Shown here: one piece after another, positions 21,359 through 30,647 of the stretch
Numbering within the stretch: the stretch's first letter is position 1
How the letters are laid out: the number at the start of each line of letters is the position of its first letter
From: Serratia rubidaea
Lineage (GTDB): Bacteria; Pseudomonadota; Gammaproteobacteria; Enterobacterales; Enterobacteriaceae
Length of the DNA: 64,000 bases
Reading direction: 5' to 3'
Assembly (NCBI GenBank): GCA_901472405.1
Contig: LR590463.1
Coordinates: forward strand, 2,108,001-2,172,000
Program-made: the position numbers and the translations under genes
Notes under the pieces: generated by a model
What the model was told of the DNA's origin: nothing
The model's database searches: none
The model's input: the letters and a program-made list of their open reading frames with translations, nothing else

Positions 21359-23425
21359 TTACCACTGATAGCTGACCAGCAGTTTGGCGTTACGTCCGTC
21401 CTGCGGAATGCCTTGCGGCGAGTAATATTCTTTATCGAAGGCGTTGCCCAGCACCACGGTGGTGGTCAGCCCCTGCAGCCCGGCGCGGCCTTTGTAGCTG
21501 AGGTAAAAATCGTTGACGCCGTAGCCGGCCTGTTCGGCGGTGCCGCTGGGCACGTGGGTCGAGCGCTGGGTGAAGGTGGCGACCCAGCTGGTGGCGAAGC
21601 CGCTTTCCCCCAGCGGCACGTCCAGTACGCTGGTGACTGTGTCCGGGTTGATGCTGGCGATCCAGTCGCCGCTGGTTTCATCTTTGCCGCGGGTGCGGTT
21701 ATAGGCCAGATCCCAGCCGAACCAGCGGGTTTTATAGTTCAGCGCGGCGTCCCAGCCCCAGATTTTGGCGCGGTCGATATTGGTGGAGTAGGTGGTGCAG
21801 CTGATGCAGTAAGGCCCGCGCGGGCCGGCGCCGATCTCCATGGTGACGGCGGTGGAGATATAGTCTTTGGCTTTGGTGTCAAAGTAGCTGGCCTTGAACT
21901 GCAGGCTGTCGTCGGCCAGCAGCAGGTCGTCGAAGCGCAGGCCGAAACCATACTCCTGAGTGGCGTTGGTTTCCGGCTTCAGGTTCGGGTTCGGCACCCA
22001 GTTGTTGGTGATGGTGGTGGGACCCATCGGGAATCGAGAAGTGTTTGTCGTCATTGTACATTTCCCCCATGGTCGGCGCGCGGAACGCCTGCGCATAGGA
22101 GCCGAACAGCATCAGCCAGTCGGTGGGGGTAATGCTGACCGCCCCGCGCGACGACCACTTATCGGCGTTGACGTCGTCGTAGCCGTCGCTGCTGCCCTTA
22201 TAGTTGTCGTAGCGCGTCCCGGCGAGGATCGTCACCGGCAGATCGCGCAGGGTGATCTCATCCTGCAGCCAGGCGGAGGTGAAGTCGATCTTGGCCTGCG
22301 GGAAACTTTCGGTGGCGCCGCCCGGCGTCTGTTCCTGCTTGTACGCCTCACCGCCGTAGGTGAACAGGTGCGCCGCCGCGCTGTCGCTGAACAGTCCGGG
22401 TGCGGTTTTCCAGCTTGGCGCCGCGGGTGGTTTGCTTGCGCGCCTCGTCCTCGCTGCCGTCGCGGTGGGCGTTGATCTGCACTTCGGAGTAATACAGCTG
22501 CGCCTGCGCGTCCAGCCACGCTTGGCCCGTTGGTTTCAGTTTGTAGGTCAGCTGCCCGTCGCGCTGAATGGTGGAGCGATCGGTCTGCAGATTACTGGCG
22601 GAGGCGGCCGGCGTCTGCGGGTTTTTCGGCTCCTGCGCGCGGTTGTTGTAATAGCGCAGGTTGCCGCTCAGGGACTGGTTTTTCATCAATGGTCCAGGTG
22701 CCTTTGGCCAGCAGATTATTGATATTTTCATCGTTCGGCGCGTCAAAGCCGTTGCCCTGACGCAGGTTGCCGACGTCGCGGGTGCCGAACGACAGCAGGC
22801 CGTCCAGGCTGTCGCTGCGGCCGTAGGCGCTGGCGCCCATGCCGAGGCTGTGATCGCCGCTGGCGGCGCTGCCGTAAACCCGGAAGCCGCTGTTGCGTCC
22901 CGGCAGCAGCAGATCGGCGGCGTCGACGGTTTCATAGGCGATCACGCCGCCCAGCGCGCCGCTGCCGTACAGCAGGGCCGACGGGCCGCGCACCACTTCT
23001 ACCCGTTTGATCAGCGCCGGATCGAGGAAGGTGCCGTTAAGGTGGCCGGTATCGGTGCCCTGACGCACGCCGTCCACCAGGGTCAGCACGCCGCGGCGGT
23101 CATAGCCGCGCAGCATGATATCCTGGCCGTTGCTGCGGCCGGTGCCGGTGACGGTAATGCCCGGCACCTGACGCAGCAGATCGGCGGCGCTGCCGGCGGT
23201 CTGCGCCTGCGGTGATGCGCCGTCGATCACCGTGACCATCATCGGCGCGCTGAAGCTGTTGCGTGGGTTGCCGGTGGCGACCACCGTCATGGTGTCGTCG
23301 GCCGCGGGCTGCGGCTCGGCGTGGGAAACTGTGCTGGCGTCGGCAAAAGCCACCGTAGGCAGGGCGCAGGCAATGGCCAGGCTCAGGGCGGACAGACGCC
23401 GCGGGGTGGCGAAAATAGCAGGCAT
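21359..23425 (-). CDS. hmuR: TonB-dependent haemin receptor HmuR/HemR (three frameshifts)
   Basis: Outer-membrane 22-strand receptor for haem. Signal peptide MPAIFATPRRLSALSLAIACALPTVAFA, TonB box area DTMTVVATG, plug domain with ADLLRQVPGITVTGTGRSNGQ and VEVVRGPSALLYGSGALGGV, and the haem-receptor hallmarks FRAPTMGEMY and NPNLKPE in the barrel. It ends in aromatic YQW, the outer-membrane sorting signal. Frame breaks: extra A near 22684, extra G near 22398, extra base near 22030. Restored length about 688 residues, family norm. Second gene after hemP. Confidence 0.92.
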
Positions 23426-23520
23426 AGTGCAACTCTCCGTATGTTTTACAACATATCAAATGATTTGCTGGCTGCCTGGATCGTGCCCGATCGGGGTGGC
23501 TGGCATGGGAACTGTGGGTG

Positions 23521-23703
23521 TTACTTGGTCAGAATCAGCTTACCCGCTTTGGTCTGGCGCAGCTGATAGCGTTGACCCTGATGCGTAATAATCGCCACGC
23601 CGTCGCGGCCGAGCAGCTGTTGGCTGTCATAGCTGGGTAGGGTGGCCGTTTCCTGCCGGGAGGCGGCAGGTGCGACGGGCGCTGCGTGCTGTTTATTGTC
23701 CAT
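23521..23703 (-). CDS. hemP: Haemin uptake protein HemP
   Basis: 60-residue HemP family protein: [38 protein letters not shown], the conserved S..L.......I.H.G..Y.LR.T...KLILTK pattern. In related bacteria HemP supports expression of the haem receptor gene. It lies 95 bases upstream of hmuR on the same strand and directly downstream of the Fur site at 23746-23764, so it heads the haem operon. Confidence 0.92.
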   Translation of the reverse strand: MDNKQHAAPVAPAASRQETATLPSYDSQQLLGRDGVAIITHQGQRYQLRQTKAGKLILTK

Positions 23704-23745
23704 AATGGCCGTCTGAAAAATAAGGGGTTAACTGATAATGTTTAT

Positions 23746-23764
23746 CGTAGTGATAATCATTATC
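23746..23764 (-). promoter_or_regulatory. Fur box of the hemP-hmu operon
   Basis: GATAATCATTATC at 23752-23764 matches the inner 13 bases of the Fur consensus perfectly; the full 19-mer has 16 matches. A second, weaker, overlapping match (GATAATGTTTATC) starts near 23734, suggesting tandem Fur binding. Expected to repress hemP-hmuRSTUV when iron is plentiful. Confidence 0.88.
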
Positions 23765-23869
23765 ATGTGAACATTCGGTTACAGCAAGGAAAATTTGCTT
23801 ACCGGTGCGATCGGGGTTTTAACGTGACAAGCGGGGCGGCGGGGCAAGGGCGGCCGCCCGGCGGAAGGG

Positions 23870-24355
23870 TTATTTCAGCAGCGTCTCAATACGCTCGAAC
23901 AGGCGCTCCGGCTTGGTCAGCGGCGCAAAGCGCGTGACGCGCTGGCCGTCGGCGGTAAGCAGGAATTTGGTGAAGTTCCATTTGATGCGCTGGCTGCCCA
24001 GCAGCCCGGGCGCGCGGCGCTTCAGCTCGTTAAACAGCGGATGTGCTTCCGGGCCGTTGACCGCTATCTTGGCGAACAGCGGAAAACTGACGCCGTAGTT
24101 GAGACTGCAGAAGCTGGCGATCTCCTGCGCGTCGCCCGGCTCCTGCGCGCCGAACTGGTTGCAGGGAAAGCCCATCACCACCAGGCCGCGGTCGCGATAG
24201 TAGCGCCACAGATTTTCCAGCCCGCGGTATTGCGGGGTAAAGCCGCATTTGCTGGCGGTGTTCACCACCAGATAGGCGCGCGCCGGGAAGTCCCCCAGGG
24301 TTTTGGCTTCGCCCTGTAAGGTGGTGCAGGGAATGGATAACAGCGATGGGAGCAT
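23870..24355 (-). CDS. Glutathione peroxidase family protein
   Basis: 161 residues from ATG 24355 (MLPSLLSIPCTTLQGEAK). Peroxidatic Cys in VVNTASKCGFTPQY, Gln in VMGFPCNQFGAQEPG and Trp in IKWNFTKFLL make the usual Cys-Gln-Trp site. The ORF could be extended upstream to 24400, but that segment is basic and unlike the family N-terminus; AGGA lies 10 or so bases before 24355. It is a paralogue of BtuE at 3889 with the shorter, classical GPx layout. It probably reduces peroxides with thioredoxin or glutathione. Confidence 0.88.
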   Translation of the reverse strand: MLPSLLSIPCTTLQGEAKTLGDFPARAYLVVNTASKCGFTPQYRGLENLWRYYRDRGLVVMGFPCNQFGAQEPGDAQEIASFCSLNYGVSFPLFAKIAVNGPEAHPLFNELKRRAPGLLGSQRIKWNFTKFLLTADGQRVTRFAPLTKPERLFERIETLLK

Positions 24356-24467
24356 GCGGCGGATCCTGTCTCGGTAAATGACCCTCATAGTGTAGAGCAA
24401 GCGCCCGTATCAGGTCACGGATTCGCAGTAAAAACGGCAGACGCCGGGCGTCTGCCGCAGGGGGGGA

Positions 24468-25091
24468 TTATTTTTGCATCAGGTAATCAAAGTTACTCAT
24501 CAGGTTGCGGTAATCGGGAATATGCTCGCTGAACAGTTTACCCAGCCCTTCGACATCGTTGCGCCAGTCGCGGTGCAGCTCACAGGCCACGCCGAACCAG
24601 TTCATTAGCTGCACGCCGGCCTGGGTCATGCGCTGCCAGGCGGCATCGCGGGTGATAGGGTTAAAGGTGCCGGAGGCGTCGGTCACCACAAACACCTCAT
24701 AGCCCGCTTCAATCGCCGACAGCGCCGGAAATGCCACGCACACTTCGGTCACCACGCCGGCGATAATCAGCTGTTTTCTGCCGGTGGCCTCCACCGCTTT
24801 GACGAAATCCTCGTTATCCCAGGCGTTGATATTGCCGGGACGGGCGATATAGGGCGCGTCGGCAAACTGCGCCTTCAGCTCCGGCACCAGCGGGCCGTTG
24901 GGTCCGGTTTCAAAGCTGGTGGTCAGGATGGTGGGTAAGTTGAAATAGGCGGCCAGATCGGCCAGCGCCAGCACGTTGTTTTTAAATTTATCCGGGTCGA
25001 TATCGCGCACCAGGGACAGCAGCCCGGTTTGATGATCGACCAACAGTACCGCCGCCTGCTCTTTATCCAGTCTGACATAAGGCTTGCCCAT
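24468..25091 (-). CDS. ycaC: Isochorismatase-family hydrolase YcaC
   Basis: 207 residues, nearly the same throughout as E. coli YcaC, an octameric cysteine hydrolase of unknown substrate. Seen: AAVLLVDHQTGLLSLVRDI with catalytic Asp, TTSFETGPNGPLVPEL, and AGVVTEVCVAFPALSAIEAG with the nucleophilic Cys. Full length, intact frame, single-gene unit. Downstream there is no strong hairpin before gpx. Confidence 0.93.
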   Translation of the reverse strand: MGKPYVRLDKEQAAVLLVDHQTGLLSLVRDIDPDKFKNNVLALADLAAYFNLPTILTTSFETGPNGPLVPELKAQFADAPYIARPGNINAWDNEDFVKAVEATGRKQLIIAGVVTEVCVAFPALSAIEAGYEVFVVTDASGTFNPITRDAAWQRMTQAGVQLMNWFGVACELHRDWRNDVEGLGKLFSEHIPDYRNLMSNFDYLMQK

Positions 25092-25240
25092 AATTTACTC
25101 CTTTAATGATGACGATATTGGTGCAGGACGCCGGCGCAAACGCCGCCGGCAGGGAGGGCGCGACCCGCTGCCGCGCTCTGTTGATAACCTTAGCTCAGGC
25201 GGGTAAAGGCAGGTAGTTGGCGAGAGTAAGTCAGAGTGTT

Positions 25241-25840
25241 CTACGGCTGGAACGATGAGGCGTTTGCCGCCAGCTTACGCCGGACCGCGCTTAGGGTGCG
25301 GCGTCGGATCCAGCCGCTGGCCGGGCGGATCAACAGCCAGTAGCAGGCCAGACGCGCTTTCACCTGCGGCGTCGGGCAGTAGATAAAGGTTTCGGTGCAC
25401 AGACGCGTTTGGCCGGCCGGGTCGCTAATCACCTTAAAGCGCAGCACCAACTTGGCGGCGCCGGGGTCGGCAAACTGAAGAAATTGTCTGGCGTCCTCCG
25501 GCCTCGGCAGCGCCAGCGTCGGCCGCCAAAAACGGCCGACCAGCCCGAGGGAGAGTTCGTGACTATCCTGATGCAGCGGGGTAAAGCTGTCAAAGCCGAA
25601 GGGGCGCACGGGCGCCGCGCGCCGGCGCAGCCGCTCCGGCAGCTGGCGCAATGCCATCAGGCGCCGAATCAGCGGATCCTCCAGCACGTCCAGCGTCTGC
25701 ACCGCGTGAATAATGGCCTGCGGTGCGGCGTCGATCGGCGCCGATTGGTGTCTTTCATAAAAGCTGAATGCCGGCAGAAACGGCGACGCGTCTTGCCAGC
25801 GCCGGCACGCCCGTTGGCTGATAAATCCCAGAAATCCCAT
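25241..25840 (-). CDS. Hypothetical protein, SRPBCC-like family
   Basis: 199 residues, no signal or TM. It has the layout of a family often annotated SRPBCC/START-like: AIIHAVQTLDVLEDPLIRRLMALRQLP at the N-terminal side, then a block with SLGLVGRFWRPTLAL, then LRFKVISDPAGQTRLCTETFI and a C-terminal YWLLIRPASGWIRRRTLSAVRRK. The fold would bind a hydrophobic ligand, but no ligand is known. The start is supported by GGGAG 6 bases before ATG 25840. I do not assign a function. Confidence 0.6.
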   Translation of the reverse strand: MGFLGFISQRACRRWQDASPFLPAFSFYERHQSAPIDAAPQAIIHAVQTLDVLEDPLIRRLMALRQLPERLRRRAAPVRPFGFDSFTPLHQDSHELSLGLVGRFWRPTLALPRPEDARQFLQFADPGAAKLVLRFKVISDPAGQTRLCTETFIYCPTPQVKARLACYWLLIRPASGWIRRRTLSAVRRKLAANASSFQP

Positions 25841-25914
25841 ATGCTGCTCCCTGATGATTGCTTCGTATCCTCTGCCGGCCAGCTAGCCTTAGTAGCGGCG
25901 TAATAACAGCAAAT

Positions 25915-25938
25915 AAAAAAGCCTCCGCATGCGGAGGC
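25915..25938 (-). terminator. Rho-independent terminator of katG
   Basis: GCCTCCGC / GCGGAGGC with a two-base centre; on the leftward strand a T6 run follows. It sits 25 bases past the katG stop. Confidence 0.92.
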
Positions 25939-25962
25939 TTGAGTATTGCCGTTATCGTTCAG

Positions 25963-28143
25963 TTACGCCAGATCGAAGCGATCCAGGTTCATCACTTTAG
26001 TCCAGGCGGCGACGAAGTCGCGGACAAATTTCTCCTGCCCGTCGCTGCTGCCGTAAACTTCCGCCAGCGCGCGCAGCACCGAGTGAGAGCCGAACACCAG
26101 ATCGGCGCGGGTGCCGGTGTATTTCACCTCGCCGCTCTGGCGGTCGCGGCCCTCGTACAGCTCTGCGCTGTCGTCGGTGGCCTGCCATTCGGTGCGCATA
26201 TCCAGCAGATTGACGAAGAAGTCGTTGCTGAGTACGCCGACGCGGTCGGTAAAGACGCCGTGCTGGCTGCCGTCGAAGTTGGCGCCGAGTACGCGCAGGC
26301 CGCCGACCAGAACGGTCATTTCCGGCGCGGTCAGCGTCAGCAGCTGCGCCCGGTCAATCAGCAGCTCTTCGGTGGTCGGGCCGTTCGGCGAGCGGCGGTA
26401 GTTACGGAAGCCGTCGGCCAGCGGTTCCAGCAGGTTGAACGCTTCAACGTCGGTCTGATCCTGACGCGCATCGACGCGGCCCGGGGTGAACGGCACCTTA
26501 ACCTGTACGCCTGCGGCGGCGGCGGCCTGTTCAATGCCCACCACGCCGGCCAGCACGATCACGTCTGCCAGCGACGCTTTGCCGGAGGCCTGCTGAATCG
26601 CCTTCAGGGTCGGCAGCACGCTGACCGGAATGGCGTTGACCTCCCAGTCCCGCTGCGGCGCCAGCGCCAGTCGTGCACCGTTGGCGCCGCCGCGCTTATC
26701 GCCGCCGCGGAAGGTGGCGGCCGACGCCCAGGCGACCGAGACCAGCTGGCTGACGCTGAGATCGGAGGCTTTGATCGCCGTCTTCAGGCTGTCGATATCG
26801 GCAGCGCTTGGCTGGTGCACCGCCGGCGGCAGCGGATCCTGCCAGATCAGATCTTCGTTCGGTACTTCCGGCCCCAGGTAGCGCGCTTTCGGCCCCATAT
26901 CGCGGTGGGTCAGTTTGAACCAGGCGCGGGCGAAGGCTTCGTTAAACGCCTGCGGGTCATTCAGGAAGCGACGCGAGATTTTCTCAAACTCGGGGTCGAG
27001 GCGCAGCGTAACGTCGGTCACCAGCATGGTCGGCTTACGTTTCACTCCCGGGTTAAACGGATCGGGAATAATGTCCGGCCCGTCTTTAGCTTCAAACTGA
27101 ATGGCGCCGCCCGGGCTGCGCGTCTGCACCCACTCATATTTGAACAGGTTTTCGAAGAAGTTGTTGCTCCACTGGGTCGGGGTTTGCGACCAGATCACTT
27201 CCAGACCGGAGGTGATGGCGTCGGGACCGGAGCCGCTGCCGTAGCTGCTGGCCCAGCCGAGACCCTGACGCTCCAGCGGCGCCGCGGCCGGTTCCGGGCC
27301 GAGGAGGTCGCCGGACGCTGCGCCGTGGGTTTTACCCAGCGTGTGGCCGCCGGCGATCAGCGCGACGGTCTCTTCATCGTCCATGCTCATATTGCCGAAG
27401 GTGGCGCGGATGGCGGCGGCGGCCGACAGCGGTTCACCGCTGGCTTCCGGGCCTTCCGGGTTGACGTAGATCAGCCCCATTTCGGTGGCGCCCAGCGCCT
27501 GGTGCGCCAGACTTTCCGGGTGGCGGTGCGCCAGCCAGGTTTTTTCATTGCCCCAGTCGACGTCGAGATCCGGTTCCCAGACGTCCTCGCGGCCGGCGCC
27601 AAAGCCGAAGGTGCGGAAGCTGGATTTTTCCAGCGCCACGTTGCCGGCCAGAATATACAGATCCGCCCAGGAAATTTTCTGGCCGTATTTCTGTTTGATC
27701 GGCCACAGCAGGCGGCGCGCCTTATCGAGGCTGACGTTATCCGGCCAGGAGTTGACCGGCGAGAAGCGCTGCTGCCCGCGGCCGGAGCCGCCGCGACCGT
27801 CAACGGCGCGGTAGGTGCCGGCGCCGTGCCAGGCCATGCGGATAAACAGGCCGATATAGCTGCCCCAGTCCGCCGGCCACCACGACTGTGAATCGGTCAG
27901 CAGATGGTGGATATCCGCTTTTAACGCGGCGTAGTCCAGCTTTTTGAACTCTTCGCGGTAGTTGAAATCCTCACCCAACGGGTTAGAGCGGTTGGAGTGC
28001 TGGTTCAGCAGATCCACACGCAGTTGGTCGGGCCACCAGTCCTGATTGGTGGTGCCGCCGCCGGCGTACTGCTCAGGCACGTCGGCATGGAAAGGGCATT
28101 TCGCGGTCGGTGAAGACGTTGATTTGTCGGTTGGATTGCTCAT
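25963..28143 (-). CDS. katG: Catalase-peroxidase KatG
   Basis: Bifunctional haem enzyme that disproportionates hydrogen peroxide. N-terminal domain carries the distal site [11 protein letters not shown] (Trp, His, Arg), the Tyr of the Met-Tyr-Trp crosslink in [14 protein letters not shown], and proximal His in [10 protein letters not shown]. The C-terminal, haem-free repeat follows ([24 protein letters not shown]). 726 residues, full length, intact. Start MSNPTDKS has GGGAG upstream. It is the last backbone gene before the prophage; its promoter must lie in the 178 bases next to the integrase gene, so integration may have replaced sequence upstream of katG. Confidence 0.96.
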   Translation of the reverse strand: MSNPTDKSTSSPTAKCPFHADVPEQYAGGGTTNQDWWPDQLRVDLLNQHSNRSNPLGEDFNYREEFKKLDYAALKADIHHLLTDSQSWWPADWGSYIGLFIRMAWHGAGTYRAVDGRGGSGRGQQRFSPVNSWPDNVSLDKARRLLWPIKQKYGQKISWADLYILAGNVALEKSSFRTFGFGAGREDVWEPDLDVDWGNEKTWLAHRHPESLAHQALGATEMGLIYVNPEGPEASGEPLSAAAAIRATFGNMSMDDEETVALIAGGHTLGKTHGAASGDLLGPEPAAAPLERQGLGWASSYGSGSGPDAITSGLEVIWSQTPTQWSNNFFENLFKYEWVQTRSPGGAIQFEAKDGPDIIPDPFNPGVKRKPTMLVTDVTLRLDPEFEKISRRFLNDPQAFNEAFARAWFKLTHRDMGPKARYLGPEVPNEDLIWQDPLPPAVHQPSAADIDSLKTAIKASDLSVSQLVSVAWASAATFRGGDKRGGANGARLALAPQRDWEVNAIPVSVLPTLKAIQQASGKASLADVIVLAGVVGIEQAAAAAGVQVKVPFTPGRVDARQDQTDVEAFNLLEPLADGFRNYRRSPNGPTTEELLIDRAQLLTLTAPEMTVLVGGLRVLGANFDGSQHGVFTDRVGVLSNDFFVNLLDMRTEWQATDDSAELYEGRDRQSGEVKYTGTRADLVFGSHSVLRALAEVYGSSDGQEKFVRDFVAAWTKVMNLDRFDLA

Positions 28144-28321
28144 TTCTTACTCCCTTTGCACTCGATGAATACCGTTAAGATATCCTTTGGTTTTAGTAAG
28201 AGATATTTGAATTGGCCTACGGATTCGATAGGTATACTTTTTGTAACTATCTGATTCCATGCCTTTTATTTTTATCGTTCCGAAATTACTCGAAATTTAC
28301 TCGAATTTTGATAGTTACTTT
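28144..28321. other. katG upstream region / probable prophage left boundary
   Basis: AT-rich, no gene. It contains an inverted repeat GATAG-N15-CTATC (28227-28251) and two overlapping direct repeats, AAATTACTCGAA (28283-28294) and AAATTTACTCGAA (28293-28305), placed just beyond the 3' end of the integrase gene. In lambdoid prophages attL and integrase arm sites lie here. The core cannot be fixed without the right end. No tRNA gene is present, so the target is intergenic. Confidence 0.45.
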
Positions 28322-29377
28322 TTAAAGCATAACGTATTCTTTCCGGCGTGCATCAAGGTATTTTTCTGTCATAACCCCCGATTTATGCCCCAGCAATTTC
28401 TGTGCAAAATCCTTCCCTTTTTCCTTCTCATAAAGCCGGCCAGACAAGCTGCGGATCTCGTGGAATGGTGGAGGACTGGCTTCAAACTCTATTCCCGTCA
28501 ATTTCCGTGCTATAGCAAATTTACCAGTCAGGCTATTTAGGCTTATCGCCCCGTCAGGGCTGTTTTTACGGATGCCAGCGCTAATCATGTAATCTGTCTT
28601 GCTGACCTGGCGGCAACGGTCAATCACTGCTCCCAAATGCAAGCCAACGGCCTGCAGCTCAAGGTTCAGGGGAAGGGCAATCATTGCCCCTGTTTTATCC
28701 TGCTCGATCAGCAAACGGCCATTCACGACGTGATCAAACCTCATTTTTGCGATGTCTGCACGTCGCTGGCCGGTGACAAGTGCGAGATCCATTGCCAATG
28801 AGAGCCATGCCGGCAGGGTGTCAGCTGCTTCACGTATTGGAATGTATTGCTTTAGCTCCAGCCGCTCCCTCTTTATAACCGGTTTGGCCGATCTCGTTGG
28901 AGTGACCGGGTTGCTTTCGATATGACCTTCAACGATAGCCTCTCGGAAGATGTCAGATAGCACTGTCCTCATCGCTGCCGCCATTGTCTTTTTCTCCTGC
29001 CTTACCCATATTTCAAGAAATTCTGCGATATGCCGAGTGGTGATTTTTGACAGGATCATGCTGCCCATTTTTTCGCTGATGACGGCAAATTGCTGACGGC
29101 GGAATCTGCACGTTTTAGCTGATAGATTTCTACGTTCGAATAGAATGTAGTACCGCTCTAACCAGTTGTTTAGCGTGTATTCGTGGGTGCCTTTAATCTT
29201 CTCCAGCAGCAGTACTGGTGAGTAGTTCTGATCAATGTAGTGGTTGGCTTCGATCGCCTGAGCGATTGCATCACGGCGGGAAATTGCCCCCATTGAAATC
29301 TCTTTCTTGGTGATCGGATTCCGCCAGTAGAATGACTTGCTTTTTTGGCGATAAGTCAGATTTTTAGGCAATTGCAT
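28322..29377 (-). CDS. int: Lambda-type tyrosine integrase
   Basis: Phage integrase of the lambda Int family. N-terminal arm-binding domain (LPKNLTYRQKSKSFYWRNPITKKEISMG parallels lambda's DLPPNLYIRNNGYYCYRDPRTGKEFGLG), a core-binding domain, and a catalytic domain with Arg in VTGQRRADI, His-x-x-Arg in PFHEIRSLSGRLYEKE, His in LLGHKS and the nucleophile Tyr in MTEKYLDAR. Start ATG 29377 has GGAGG 7 bases upstream, giving 351 residues; a longer in-frame start at 29404 lies within xis and lacks a ribosome site. One base separates it from the xis stop. Confidence 0.93.
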   Translation of the reverse strand: MQLPKNLTYRQKSKSFYWRNPITKKEISMGAISRRDAIAQAIEANHYIDQNYSPVLLLEKIKGTHEYTLNNWLERYYILFERRNLSAKTCRFRRQQFAVISEKMGSMILSKITTRHIAEFLEIWVRQEKKTMAAAMRTVLSDIFREAIVEGHIESNPVTPTRSAKPVIKRERLELKQYIPIREAADTLPAWLSLAMDLALVTGQRRADIAKMRFDHVVNGRLLIEQDKTGAMIALPLNLELQAVGLHLGAVIDRCRQVSKTDYMISAGIRKNSPDGAISLNSLTGKFAIARKLTGIEFEASPPPFHEIRSLSGRLYEKEKGKDFAQKLLGHKSGVMTEKYLDARRKEYVML

Positions 29378-29378
29378 G

Positions 29379-29711
29379 TCATACCTCCCTTTTCGCCGTG
29401 TCATTGATCACTTTCTCCATAAACGCCTCGCGCGCCGGCGCGGCGCTCTGCGCTTCCTTAATTTTCTTGCCCAACGACGGATCGTTGGGTTTGATGTAAA
29501 TCGTGCCGGGCTTCAGCATGTAACGACTGCCGTGCTTCTCCGCTGGTGGGTAGAAATTGCCGTTGCGCGCCCAGCGCCAGAGTGTCTGAATGTTCGGTTT
29601 GTAGCTCTCGTACGTGCCGTCGCACCATTCTTTCAAAGTGAGCAGCTTTTCTTTGCCACAGTCAGCGGGGCGGTGATTATCCCACCCCCTTGGGATCGGG
29701 TTGTTGGGCAT
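29379..29711 (-). CDS. xis: Excisionase (Xis-like)
   Basis: 110 residues with the lambda Xis winged-helix pattern: LLTLKEWCDGTYESYKPNIQTLWRWARNGNFYPPAEKHGSRYML, compare lambda LTLQEWN...LETVRRWVRE..IFPPPVKDGREYLF. Basic C-terminal tail follows. It should direct the integrase towards excision. Start ATG has the AGGAAAGACC element directly upstream. It sits just upstream of int, as in lambdoid phages. Confidence 0.85.
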   Translation of the reverse strand: MPNNPIPRGWDNHRPADCGKEKLLTLKEWCDGTYESYKPNIQTLWRWARNGNFYPPAEKHGSRYMLKPGTIYIKPNDPSLGKKIKEAQSAAPAREAFMEKVINDTAKREV

Positions 29712-29877
29712 GGTCTTTCCTCGGTTTTATCATCTTGGCTATGCTGTCGTCGGTCACACGACAAGCCCGTTTAATGTCCGCATCGGCCAGTGTTGTTTTG
29801 CGAACGCTGGAAGATAGACGGCCAATTTTTAGATCGAAATCAGAAAGCAGGATCATTCCTGGTTGCCACCGCTGCAT
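29677..29877 (-). CDS. Small phage protein, unknown
   Basis: 66 residues from ATG 29877 (MQRWQPGMILLSDFDLKIGRLSSS...), GAGGAA 8 bases upstream; an ATG six bases earlier is also possible. The middle segment LADADIKRACRVTDDSIAKMIKP could form a helix-turn-helix-like pair of helices, but I cannot assign a family. Its end overlaps the xis start by 35 bases in another frame, so the two are probably co-translated. Confidence 0.5.
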   Translation of the reverse strand: MQRWQPGMILLSDFDLKIGRLSSSVRKTTLADADIKRACRVTDDSIAKMIKPRKDHAQQPDPKGVG

Positions 29878-29928
29878 TGCCATTTCCTCGTTGTGTGGGA
29901 GAGGGGACAATTTAGCGGTGGCGGCGGG

Positions 29929-30105
29929 TTATTTCTGATTATCATTAATCAACTTTTTGAACGCCTGCTTTTCCCGCGCCAGGCGCACTTTCTGGGGAAA
30001 GTGAAACGCCAATTCGCTGCGGCTTTCTACTTCAATAATTCCGGTTGAGCCGTCGGGGAATGTCACGTGCACGGCATCACCCTTGGCCAGATACATTCTC
30101 AGCAT
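29929..30105 (-). CDS. Small protein with CsrA-like pattern
   Basis: 58 residues, too short for most ORF callers. MLRMYLAKGDAVHVTFPDGSTG, then IIEVESRSELAFHFPQKVRLAREKQ and a Lys/Asn-rich tail. The order of short beta strands ending in P-x-x-V-x-x-x-R-E-K recalls CsrA (GDEVTVTVL...APKEVSVHREE), the RNA-binding global regulator, but the middle is longer and similarity is weak. GAGGA stands 7 bases before ATG 30105. It lies between the Gp157-family gene and the xis group in the leftward early operon. Confidence 0.5.
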   Translation of the reverse strand: MLRMYLAKGDAVHVTFPDGSTGIIEVESRSELAFHFPQKVRLAREKQAFKKLINDNQK

Positions 30106-30146
30106 GTGAGATCCTCATTATTGGCCCCGTTGCCGGGGCCGGATGA

Positions 30147-30647
30147 TTACCGAACCTGCAGAGACGGTTCGCCGATTTCGATATGCGCGCCTTTAACTTC
30201 CACGCCGTTCTCGATTGCCTCCTTAATGGCTTTCTTGTCTGGTGAAACGACGGTTTGCACGGTAACCAGCTCGTCGGGAAGAATATCGGCATTATCGACA
30301 ACAATGCTCGCCGTACCTTTTCTGGCCGTGAACGTATTGGCCGTGGTTTTTATGGTGCCCTGGCCGCTGGCTAGCAGGCACGTCAGCACGTACTTGCGGA
30401 TCGATTTTGCACGGTTCTCGAATGACTTCTTACGTTCGGTCAGGCGTTTTATTTCCTCTGCCAATATGGCGGCTTGCCCTTCGATATTGCGCACGTGGAT
30501 AAAGGCGGCGTCCAGCTTGTCGCCCAGTGCACCCTCGATGCCCTCGAGGGTGTCAGCGATCATCTCCGGCGTCAGCTCGTCAGAGGTTTCAACCAGCGCC
30601 TGTAATTTGGCGTAATCGGATGCTAATGCAATGGCGTTGACGCTCAT
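30147..30647 (-). CDS. Siphovirus Gp157-family protein
   Basis: 166 residues matching the Gp157 family (PF05565): LVETSDELTPEMIADTLEGIEGALGDKLDAAFIHVRNIEGQAAILAEEIKRLTERKKSFENRAKSIRKY, then a beta-rich C-terminal half (TFTARKGTASIVVDN, LPDELV). The N-terminal half is a long coiled helix with regular heptads. The family usually sits next to phage recombination genes, as here; its function is not settled. GAGGAG precedes the ATG, which overlaps the stop of the next gene (TCATGA). Confidence 0.82.
   Translation of the reverse strand: MSVNAIALASDYAKLQALVETSDELTPEMIADTLEGIEGALGDKLDAAFIHVRNIEGQAAILAEEIKRLTERKKSFENRAKSIRKYVLTCLLASGQGTIKTTANTFTARKGTASIVVDNADILPDELVTVQTVVSPDKKAIKEAIENGVEVKGAHIEIGEPSLQVR

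Noticed and set aside
28227..28251. GATAG-N15-CTATC as an OxyR operator of katG
   Set aside because: OxyR half-sites ATAG and CTAT are expected with 7-base spacing; 15 does not fit, and the region may be phage attachment DNA.
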